Below are positions 23,602 to 30,263 of a stretch of 36,093 bases of DNA, in pieces. The notes beneath the pieces were generated by a model. It made no database searches and was not told the origin of the DNA. It worked only from the letters and a program-made list of their open reading frames with translations. Numbering within the stretch: position 1 is the stretch's first letter; every line of letters begins with the position of its first letter. Origin of the DNA: Desulfovibrio sp. (lineage in GTDB: Bacteria > Desulfobacterota > Desulfovibrionia > Desulfovibrionales > Desulfovibrionaceae); contig JAISNZ010000039.1 in assembly GCA_031275955.1 (NCBI GenBank), forward strand, positions 1-36,093. Reading direction: 5' to 3'. The position numbers and the translations under genes are program-made.

Positions 23602-23706
23602 AGAGCAAATGAACATTGAACATGTATCATTTGCTCTGCAATGATTCACCAGCAAATTCTTGCTGTAAAATGCTTGCAGGCGAACTTTGCTCGCCTGCAA
23701 GCATTT
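23602..23706 (+). repeat. Three-hairpin intergenic repeat, copy R2
   Basis: This copy has a perfect 11-base inverted repeat AGAGCAAATGA / TCATTTGCTCT (23602-23637), a weakened middle palindrome (CAATGATTCACC to GCAAATTCTTG) and a perfect 16-bp stem (23668-23683 with 23691-23706, loop ACTTTGC). The stems are conserved by compensating changes compared with R1, since the bases differ but still pair. No gene overlaps it. The rest of the gap to 23990 holds only an 8-base inverted repeat (23863-23870 / 23889-23896). Confidence 0.7.
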
Positions 23707-23990
23707 CCTGCGCAAAGGCTCTGCGATTGCCGCTTCAAGACTGGCAAACCGTGCCAAGCGGTTTTGCTGCGGGAACGGTATCAGCTGGAGCTATAGCCGC
23801 ATAAGTAATTCCAATAAACAGTCTCTCCCGGCTTGTGCTAAAAAGGTCATGATGCCTCTTCTGCGGAACGCGCCTTGGCGGAAATATCCGTTCCGCGCGG
23901 AAAGCGCCGCCGGGGGAAGGCATTTTTCAGGCGAGGGAAAGGAGGGCAAGCCGTCAAGGATGTGCGCAACATTTTTTCAGGAGGTGCGCG

Positions 23991-24551
23991 GTGTTTCAGC
24001 CAACCAAGGCCGGTCCGGTCACATGGGAAGCGTTGAAGGAGGATTTGGGGCAAATTTCGAAAGAGACCCTTATCGACATGGTCAGCATGTGGATCCAGAA
24101 CTACTGGGCCTGCCAGAGCTACTGGGTGACCTTTGTGGAACGCGATTACGGTCTCAAGGCGGCGACGGACATGGACGGCGAGGTCTTTGAAAAGACCGCG
24201 CGGATTCAGGCCAGGAAACTCAAACAGTTGCTGGGGCTTGGAGATGATATGCAGGCCCTGGCCTTTGTCCTCAAACACACGACTCCCCAATGGGTTCCGG
24301 CGGGCTTTACCTGGGAATTCTTAGAGATCGAGGAAGGCTATATCACGATGCGGGTCCGCGAATGTCCCATGGGTACCTTCCGCAAGGGCCAGGGGCTGGA
24401 GCTCTTTCCCTGTAAAAACATTTCCCAACCGCTCTATACGGCCCTGGCCAAGGCCGTTAATCCGAAGATGCGGGCCGTCTGCACCCATGCGCATCCGGAT
24501 GCTCCGAAGGAAGGGGTGAACTGTGAATGGCGGTTTGAGTATGAAGCCTAG
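23991..24551 (+). CDS. DUF6125-like cysteine-containing protein of unknown function
   Basis: This 186-residue protein matches what I recall of the DUF6125 family: a helical N-terminal half with a YWACQSYWVTFVERDYGLKAA-like segment (about residues 38-58), then EVFEKTARIQARKLKQLLGL, and a C-terminal half with the spaced residues C125 (RECPM), C141 (LFPCKN), C164 with H166 and H168 (VCTHAHPD) and C178 (NCEWRF). These could bind a metal or cluster. The start is GTG at 23991, six bases after AGGAGG (23979-23984). It is the first gene of a run with an MFS transporter, an amidohydrolase and a CoA-transferase. No function is established; a role in that pathway is inference. Confidence 0.7.
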   Translation: MFQPTKAGPVTWEALKEDLGQISKETLIDMVSMWIQNYWACQSYWVTFVERDYGLKAATDMDGEVFEKTARIQARKLKQLLGLGDDMQALAFVLKHTTPQWVPAGFTWEFLEIEEGYITMRVRECPMGTFRKGQGLELFPCKNISQPLYTALAKAVNPKMRAVCTHAHPDAPKEGVNCEWRFEYEA

Positions 24552-24608
24552 GCATATTTTTTTGTGTACCGGAGGTTCTTTCATGCTGTAAAATCTGAGG
24601 AGGCTGTC

Positions 24609-25901
24609 ATGTCATATCCTGAATTGGCTGAGGATAGAAAGGCGCAGCTTATTTTTACCTTAAAGAGAAGAATTCTGCCGTTTGCCTTCTTATTGTATTT
24701 TTTTAACATGATGGACAGGATCAATGTCGGTTTCGCGGCATTGACCATGAACGCCGAACTGGGCATCACTCCGGAGCAGTACGGCACCATCGCCTCCATC
24801 TTCTTTCTGGCTTATCTCATTTTTCAGATGCCCTCCAACATGATTCTGCCCAAACTGGGCCCGAAACACTGGATTGGCTCCCTGTTCGTGGGCTGGGGTC
24901 TGGTGACGGCCCTGACGTTTTTTGCCGGCAGCCCGACTTACATATTCGTCACCCGATTCCTCATCGGCATGCTGGAGGCCGGGTTTTTCCCGGGCATGAT
25001 TTTTTATATAGCTTGCTGGTTCCCGCAGGAGGAGCGGGCTCACGCCAGCGGTCTGTTCCTGGTTTCCGCCGCCATATCGCAACTGATCTGCGCCCCCATT
25101 TCCGGCTGGATCGTCGGAAACATCAACTTCGCGGGCTATGCGGGCTGGCGCTGGCTGTTCGTCATTGAGGGCATCCCCACCATCATCGTCGGCATTTCCA
25201 TCTTCTTCTTCATGTGCAATACCCCCAGCGAAGCCAAGTGGCTCAGCGACGAGGAAAAATCCTGGCTCCTGGGCGTTCTGGAAAAGGAAAAGACCTCCCA
25301 TGACAAACGGGAAAAATCCCGCCTGCGCGATGTTTTTTTCGATCTCAAGCTCTGGCAGCTGGCCCTGGCCTATATGTTTATCCAAGGAGCCTGCCAGGCC
25401 CCGGCCTTCTGGATGCCCAAGCAGTTGCAGAGCCTGGATCCGATGCTTACGAACACCATGATCGGCTTTATCATGATGACCCCCTTTGTTATGGGCGCCC
25501 TGGCGGGCGGTCCCTGGGGCCGCCATTCGGACAGGACCGGCGAACGGAAATGGCATACCGCCATTCCTTTCCTGCTCTGCATGGTCTCTTTCCTCGGCGT
25601 GGCCTTTATCTCCTGGCTGCCCCTGCGCGTTTTCTTCCTCGGCCTTTACGGAGCGGGCATTTTTGCGGCCTACGGCCCCTTTTTCGCCGCCGCCCCGAGA
25701 CTTCTGCCGCCTGCCGGTCTGGCTGTGGGCATCGCCTTCATCAACACCTTCTCGGGCATAGGAGCCCTGTTTACCAACAAGGCCATCGGCTACTTTGAAA
25801 GCTCCTACACCACCACGCACAGCCTGCTCTTCCTGGCCGGACTCTGCCTTCTTGCCTTTCTCATGGTCATGATTACGGCAATTCCCCGAGAAGAGCGTTG
25901 A
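24609..25901 (+). CDS. MFS transporter, anion:cation symporter (ACS) type
   Basis: This 430-residue membrane protein has about twelve spans. NMMDRINVGFAAL (about 33-45) is the ACS-family DR-N pattern in helix 1, followed by GITPEQYGTIASIFFLAYLIFQMPSN. A conserved GMLEAGFFPGMIFYIACWFP (helix 4-5) also fits this family, whose members import organic anions such as phthalate, tartrate, glucarate or allantoate with protons. The start is at 24609 with GAGGAGG (24597-24603) upstream; an in-frame ATG at 24564 is less likely. The next gene, an amidohydrolase, starts 43 bases after its stop. It probably brings in the substrate of this operon, likely a carboxylated compound. Confidence 0.92.
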   Translation: MSYPELAEDRKAQLIFTLKRRILPFAFLLYFFNMMDRINVGFAALTMNAELGITPEQYGTIASIFFLAYLIFQMPSNMILPKLGPKHWIGSLFVGWGLVTALTFFAGSPTYIFVTRFLIGMLEAGFFPGMIFYIACWFPQEERAHASGLFLVSAAISQLICAPISGWIVGNINFAGYAGWRWLFVIEGIPTIIVGISIFFFMCNTPSEAKWLSDEEKSWLLGVLEKEKTSHDKREKSRLRDVFFDLKLWQLALAYMFIQGACQAPAFWMPKQLQSLDPMLTNTMIGFIMMTPFVMGALAGGPWGRHSDRTGERKWHTAIPFLLCMVSFLGVAFISWLPLRVFFLGLYGAGIFAAYGPFFAAAPRLLPPAGLAVGIAFINTFSGIGALFTNKAIGYFESSYTTTHSLLFLAGLCLLAFLMVMITAIPREER

Positions 25902-25944
25902 AAGGCGCGTAAGCCATGCTTGTCATGCGCGCAGGAGGTTTGTC

Positions 25945-27549
25945 ATGTTCTTTGCGGAAAAGATTTTTAAAAACGCCCGCGTGGCGACCCTGAATCCGGA
26001 GATGCCCTGGGCTCAGGCCGTGGCCGTCACCGGGGGCGTCATTGTGGGCGTCGGAGACAACGAGGAAATGGAGGCCCTCAAGGGATCGCGGACCGCCGTC
26101 ATGGATCTTGAGGGACATTTCATGATGCCGGGTTTCAATGACTGTCACTGCCATCTGCTGCAACAGGGGCTTTCTTTTCTCAATGTCGATCTGACGCCCG
26201 ATGCGGCCCCGGATCTGGAAACCCTGAAGCGCCGCATCGCTGAACGGGCGGCCAAGGTCGGCCCCGGCAAGTGGATTATCGGCTGGGGACATAATGAAAC
26301 CATGATGAAGGAGCGCCGGCAGCCGACCAAGGAGGAGCTGTCCGAGGCGGCGCCCCACAATCCCGTTTTTCTGACCCGTTCCTGTATTCACATGTCCGTG
26401 GCCAACCTGATGGCCTTGCGGATTGCGGGTGTTACCGACGATACCCCGGACCCCTATGGCGGGATTATCGACAGGGGTTCCAGGGGCGGAATCACCGGGC
26501 TTTTGAAGGAGAGCGCCCAGAATCTGGTCAAGCGGCATATCCCCCGGCCGCAGAAGAAGGAGATTGTCGAGGGCATAACCCTCGGCAGCCGGGCCTTTGT
26601 CCAGAGGGGCATTACCAGCATCACCGACGCAAGCCTCCTGATCGACGTGGACGGCGAACTGGAGGGCTGGTTTGAGGCCGCGGTCAATGGGGCACTGACT
26701 TTGCGCTGCACCACCTCCATGGGAGAGGGCGTCGCCGCCAGAGCTTACGAAGTGGGACTGCTGTCAGGCTATGGAAACTCCATGCACCGTTTCGGTCCGG
26801 TGAAATTGTTCATGGACGGCAACATTGGGGCGAAGACGGCGGCTCTTACCTCGCCCTTTCTCCAGCCGCCTTACGGCTGCGGAGTGACTTACATGGAAGA
26901 GGAGGATCTGCGGGCCAGGGTAAAAAAATATCACAACGCCGGCTATCAGCTGATGATCCACGCCATTGGCGACCGGGCGGGGGATATGGTGCTGGATGCC
27001 TACGAGGCCGCTCTGAATGACAACCCAAGGCCCAATCACCGCCACCGCATTGAGCATGTGACCCTCGGCTCCAGAAATATTCCCCGCATCAGGAGTCTGG
27101 GGGTCTGCCTGACCCTGCAGCCCGCTTTTATCTATTATTTCGGGGCGGATTTCACCGCCAATGTGGGAGCGGAACGTGCCGCCAAGACCATGGCCACCCG
27201 CATGGCCCAGGACAGCGGGGCAATCTGGGGCATCAGCACCGACTGCCCCTGCATTGACGCCCATCCCAGATATACCCTGTACGGGGCCTTGTCCCGCAAG
27301 GTGGGACCCACAGGGGAAATTCTCGGGCCGGAAGAAATCATCACCATGGAGGAAGCCCTGGCGGCCTATACCAGGAGCGGCGCCTACCTGACCTTTGAAG
27401 AGGACCGCAAGGGCGTCATCAGACCCGGCATGCTGGCGGATTTCGCCGTCCTGTCCCTCAATCTGTTCGATCTGCGGGATATCGGCCAACTGCTCGACAT
27501 GGAGGTTCTGCACACCATTGTCGGCGGCAGAGTCGTCTACAGCAAGTAA
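25945..27549 (+). CDS. Amidohydrolase family protein (YtcJ-like)
   Basis: This 534-residue metal-dependent hydrolase has a small N-terminal beta domain with KIFKNARVATLNP, then the HxH metal motif in FNDCHCHL (H68, H70), KLFMDGNIG (K287), MIHAIGDRAGD (H339), HRIEHV (H371) and GISTDCPC (D433). This set is that of the YtcJ/amidohydrolase-3 group, which hydrolyses amide or N-acyl bonds; some members deacylate, and specificity varies. AGGAGG precedes the ATG. The C-terminal end (GMLADFAVLS, GGRVVYSK) is complete. With the MFS and CoA-transferase genes it suggests import, hydrolysis, then CoA activation of a carboxylate product. The substrate is unknown. Confidence 0.92.
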   Translation: MFFAEKIFKNARVATLNPEMPWAQAVAVTGGVIVGVGDNEEMEALKGSRTAVMDLEGHFMMPGFNDCHCHLLQQGLSFLNVDLTPDAAPDLETLKRRIAERAAKVGPGKWIIGWGHNETMMKERRQPTKEELSEAAPHNPVFLTRSCIHMSVANLMALRIAGVTDDTPDPYGGIIDRGSRGGITGLLKESAQNLVKRHIPRPQKKEIVEGITLGSRAFVQRGITSITDASLLIDVDGELEGWFEAAVNGALTLRCTTSMGEGVAARAYEVGLLSGYGNSMHRFGPVKLFMDGNIGAKTAALTSPFLQPPYGCGVTYMEEEDLRARVKKYHNAGYQLMIHAIGDRAGDMVLDAYEAALNDNPRPNHRHRIEHVTLGSRNIPRIRSLGVCLTLQPAFIYYFGADFTANVGAERAAKTMATRMAQDSGAIWGISTDCPCIDAHPRYTLYGALSRKVGPTGEILGPEEIITMEEALAAYTRSGAYLTFEEDRKGVIRPGMLADFAVLSLNLFDLRDIGQLLDMEVLHTIVGGRVVYSK

Positions 27550-27585
27550 CCCCCTGCGCCTGTGCGCGGGAAAGGAGAGCGCAGC

Positions 27586-28815
27586 GTGAGTTCCTCCGGA
27601 AAACCTCTTGCCGGTATCCGCATTCTTGATCTGACCTGGGTGTATTCAGGCCCGTACTGCACGTCCCTGCTGCTCGATCTTGGGGCGGAGGTCATCAAAA
27701 TCGAAGGTCCGGATTTCGGCGATCACACCCGGACCTTCCCGCCCTTCAAAAACGGCGGCAGCGGATATTTCTACGCGCTCAACAGGGGGAAAAAGTCTCT
27801 GGCCCTGAATCTGAAAACAGAGCGGGGCAAGGAGCTTTTTTCCCGGCTGAGCGAAAAATGCGATATGGTGGTGGAAAATTTTGTCCCCGGCGTCCTGGAA
27901 CGCATGGGCCTCGGCTACGAAAGGCTAAAGCGGCACAATCCCCGCCTGATTTACGGCTCCATTCACGGTTTTGGCTCCTGGGGTCCCTATTCCTCCTGGC
28001 CCTGCGTGGACCCTGTGGCCCAGGCCATGGGCGGACTGATGGATCAAAGCGGATTCCCCGGCGGGCCGCCGGTGAAAACCGGCCCTGCCGTGGCGGACGC
28101 GGTGGCGGGCACCTATCTTGCCCTCGGCCTGGTGGCTGCTGTCCTGGAAAGGGAAAAGACCGGACTGGGCCGGCGGGTGGAAGTATCCATGCACGACGCC
28201 GTTTTTTCCGTCCTGGAGGAATCCGTCGTCCGGGCCGGCATGACCGGAAACGCCCTTCCCCGGCGGGGCAATACCGACCCCCTGGGTGCGCCCTGGGACG
28301 CCTTTGCCACTGCCGACGGCAAGTGGATCATGGTCTGCTCGCTGGGGGCGGATCGCTTTGACAAAATCTACCGCTTGCTGGGCCGTGAGGATATCGCCGA
28401 AAAATTCGGTGGCGATGCGGAAGAGGATTTCGCCAGGCGTTCGGAAAATCTGGCGGAATTGAATGCGATCTTTTCCGGATACGCAAGGACCAGGACAGCG
28501 GCCCAACTTGTCGAAACCTTGCATTCCCTGCGCATTCCCTGCGGCATTGTGAAGGATGTCGTGGAACTGCTTGACGATCCCCACCTGGCGGAAAGAAATA
28601 TGGTTGTCCCCATTGATCACCCCAGGCTGGGCAAAATCAGGACATACAACAACCCCATCATGTTTGACCAAAAAAGCCTGGGCATCCGGCCCGGCGAAAA
28701 TCCCCTGGACCCGGAACTGGGCGCGGACAGCGCGGATATCCTCGCCGGGTGGCTCGGCCTGACGGAGGAAGAAATCCGGACTTTGGCGCGGAAGAAGATC
28801 CTCTGGAAGTCTTAA
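27586..28815 (+). CDS. Class III CoA-transferase (CaiB/BaiF family)
   Basis: This 409-residue protein shows the Frc/CaiB fold: PLAGIRILDLTWVYSGPYCTSLL at the N-terminus, LGAEVIKIEGPDFGD, ALNRGKKSLALNLKTERG and VENFVPGVLERMGLGY. The aspartate that forms the CoA anhydride in this family is present at D171 in VADAVAGTYLALG. The start is a GTG at 27586, seven bases after AAAGGAGAG; a GTG at 27562 lies further up without a site. It transfers CoA between carboxylic acids without ATP, which suits an anaerobe activating an acid for further breakdown. It closes the operon begun at 23991 and is followed by repeat R3. Confidence 0.93.
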   Translation: MSSSGKPLAGIRILDLTWVYSGPYCTSLLLDLGAEVIKIEGPDFGDHTRTFPPFKNGGSGYFYALNRGKKSLALNLKTERGKELFSRLSEKCDMVVENFVPGVLERMGLGYERLKRHNPRLIYGSIHGFGSWGPYSSWPCVDPVAQAMGGLMDQSGFPGGPPVKTGPAVADAVAGTYLALGLVAAVLEREKTGLGRRVEVSMHDAVFSVLEESVVRAGMTGNALPRRGNTDPLGAPWDAFATADGKWIMVCSLGADRFDKIYRLLGREDIAEKFGGDAEEDFARRSENLAELNAIFSGYARTRTAAQLVETLHSLRIPCGIVKDVVELLDDPHLAERNMVVPIDHPRLGKIRTYNNPIMFDQKSLGIRPGENPLDPELGADSADILAGWLGLTEEEIRTLARKKILWKS

Positions 28816-28820
28816 GGCAA

Positions 28821-28910
28821 ATTACCATTGAAAATGTATAAGTCGCGCTGCAAGGATTTGCCCGCAAATTCTTGCGGCGCAACAGGAGCAGACCGGCTGG
28901 CCGCAGGCGG
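28821..28910 (+). repeat. Three-hairpin intergenic repeat, copy R3
   Basis: Here CATTGAAAATGTATAAG matches CATTGAAAACGTGTCAT of R1, and the palindrome is CAAGGATTTGC-CC-GCAAATTCTTG (28851-28874) with one mismatch. The third stem has drifted. It follows the CoA-transferase stop by five bases. Confidence 0.72.
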
Positions 28911-28978
28911 ACCGCTTCAAGCGTAAAATGCATAGAGCGCTTTCAGGTCGCAATCTTCAGCGGCGAAAGGTCCGGGAG

Positions 28979-29013
28979 TTGTCGCCCGCCTCCCGCCGGG
29001 ATGCGGGCGACAA
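28979..29013 (+). promoter_or_regulatory. Leader hairpin directly before the EamA gene ribosome site
   Basis: TTGTCGCCCGC (28979-28989) pairs perfectly with GCGGGCGACAA (29003-29013), giving an 11-bp GC-rich stem with a 13-base loop. It ends one base before the GGAGGA ribosome site (29015-29020). It may be an operator at DNA level or a translational control element. No known riboswitch class is recognised. Confidence 0.5.
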
Positions 29014-29027
29014 CGGAGGAACGCGCG

Positions 29028-29876
29028 ATGACGCTCCATAGGAGAAGCCTTCTGTACCTGGCTCTGGCCTCCCTCCTCTGGAGCGCCTCCGGGATTGTCA
29101 TCAAGACCGTGGACTGGAGTCCTCTGGCCATTGCCTCCGTCCGCGGTTTGTTCGCGGCCGCCACCGTCGCCTTTCTGGGCCGGAAAAGCCTGTCCCCCCG
29201 CCCGCCCTCGCCCGCCCAGATCGGCCTGTCTCTGCTGCTGGCTCTTCTGGCTCTGGCCACCATCTTTGCCACCAAGTTGACCACAGCCGCCAACGCCATT
29301 CTTCTGCAATACACCGCTCCGGTCTGGGTGGCGCTCCTCGCGCCCCTTTTTCTGGGGGAACGGACCAGTCCGCGGGACTGGCTTTTTATTGTCCTGATCT
29401 TCTGCGGCATGGCACTCTTCTTTCTGGATGCCCTGTCTCCGGAGGGAATGTGGGGCATCCTTGTCGCCGCCGCCGGCGGCGCGGTCTATGCGGGAGTCAT
29501 TCTGATCCTGCGCCGGATGCCCGATGAGCGGCGGGTCGCGGGCACGGTATACGCCAATGCGCTTCTCGCCCTTTTGGGCATCCTTGCCTGGCGGCCTCCC
29601 TGGCCTTCGGCCGGGGATCTTCTGGTGCTCGCCCTGGCGGGAATTTTCCAGATAGGCCTGGCCTTCTATCTGTTTACCCTGGCTAGCCGGGGCGTGACTG
29701 CCCTGGAAATGGTCCTTGTAACCGTGCTGGAACCCATCCTCAACCCCCTGTGGGTATATCTGGGCATCGGCGAACTGCCCGGCGCCTGGGCCGTGCCCGG
29801 CGGAATCATGGTCTTGGGGACGGTCAGCCTGTGGGGCGTCCACAAAGCCCGAAACTCTTCCCGCAACTTGCCGTGA
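29028..29876 (+). CDS. EamA/DMT family transporter
   Basis: This 282-residue protein has ten hydrophobic segments in two EamA repeats. The first begins SLLYLALASLLWSASGIVIK and includes ILLQYTAPVWVALLAPLFLGE, the conserved end of an EamA half. The second half starts at about residue 145 and ends with EMVLVTVLEPILNPLWVYLGIGE. Members export metabolites such as amino acids or purines, or import them; the cargo here is unknown. The ATG at 29028 is chosen for the GGAGGA site seven bases ahead. The hairpin at 28979-29013 lies directly upstream. It may act with the preceding catabolic genes by exporting a product, but it is separated from them by repeat R3. Confidence 0.88.
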   Translation: MTLHRRSLLYLALASLLWSASGIVIKTVDWSPLAIASVRGLFAAATVAFLGRKSLSPRPPSPAQIGLSLLLALLALATIFATKLTTAANAILLQYTAPVWVALLAPLFLGERTSPRDWLFIVLIFCGMALFFLDALSPEGMWGILVAAAGGAVYAGVILILRRMPDERRVAGTVYANALLALLGILAWRPPWPSAGDLLVLALAGIFQIGLAFYLFTLASRGVTALEMVLVTVLEPILNPLWVYLGIGELPGAWAVPGGIMVLGTVSLWGVHKARNSSRNLP

Positions 29877-29934
29877 CCGCGCCGGGTCTCCTTTCTGGTT
29901 CATCCGGTCGAAGGATACTTTTGGCAAAAAACGT

Positions 29935-29993
29935 GGACATGGTTTCCACTTGAGAGTCCGCCTCAAGACTTTCAAGGAGGAAAAACCATGTCC
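29935..29993 (+). promoter_or_regulatory. Inverted repeat enclosing a ribosome site and ATG
   Basis: GGACATGGTTT (29935-29945) pairs with AAACCATGTCC (29983-29993), and further in CTTGA (29949-29953) pairs with TCAAG (29972-29976). The right arm holds AGGAGG and the ATG at 29988, so the stem would hide a translation start. It could be a translational switch, an operator, or the end of a degenerate insertion element. Confidence 0.45.
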
Positions 29994-30263
29994 CCGTGTC
30001 AAGCCCCCAAATACCGGACCAGATCAAACGGGAGTTTCCCGGGTTGCCATAGTGTCCTGCGCGCACGCCTGCCGCCTGTTGTTTTCCGCGGGGAATGCCC
30101 CGGGGGAACCCGGCCTTGTCAAAAAAAGAAAAAGGCGTATACAGAAGGTGCGCTGTTCTCTCAAGGATTTGCCTGCAAATCCTTGCCGCGGAACAAGGCG
30201 GGCTTTGCCCGCCGCAAGCGGACTGTTTCAGGCCTTATTGCTCCAAGGCGCAAGGCGCGATAA
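29988..30263 (+). CDS. Small basic open frame, possible leader or remnant
   Basis: The frame encodes 91 residues, starting MSPCQAPKYRTRSNGSFPGC, after a very good AAGGAGG site. It ends TAATG, its stop sharing a base with the glpC ATG, which would allow translational coupling. Against a real protein: the C-terminal half is translated from repeat R4 and from an A-rich stretch, the product is arginine/lysine rich, and I recognise no domain. It could be a truncated gene whose original end was replaced by the repeat, or a leader used to bring ribosomes to glpC, which has only a poor ribosome site of its own. The start lies inside the inverted repeat 29935-29993. The rest of the 386-base gap after the EamA gene holds nothing else I recognise. 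Confidence 0.28.
   Translation: MSPCQAPKYRTRSNGSFPGCHSVLRARLPPVVFRGECPGGTRPCQKKKKAYTEGALFSQGFACKSLPRNKAGFARRKRTVSGLIAPRRKAR
30162..30221 (+). repeat. Three-hairpin intergenic repeat, copy R4 (partial)
   Basis: It has CAAGGATTTGC-CT-GCAAATCCTTG (30162-30185), then CCGCGGAACAAGG and the stem GGCGGGC-TTT-GCCCGCC. This part is nearly identical to R1. The first hairpin module (CATTGAAAA) is not clearly present. It lies 41 bases before the glpC ATG. Confidence 0.78.

Noticed and set aside
24690..25820. A 376-codon minus-strand frame opposite the MFS gene
   Set aside because: The plus strand has twelve membrane spans and family motifs; the other frame is rich in Gly, Glu and His without a domain.
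22377..30221. A CRISPR array made of the dispersed repeats
   Set aside because: The copies are kilobases apart, differ in length, have no regular spacers and no cas genes are present.
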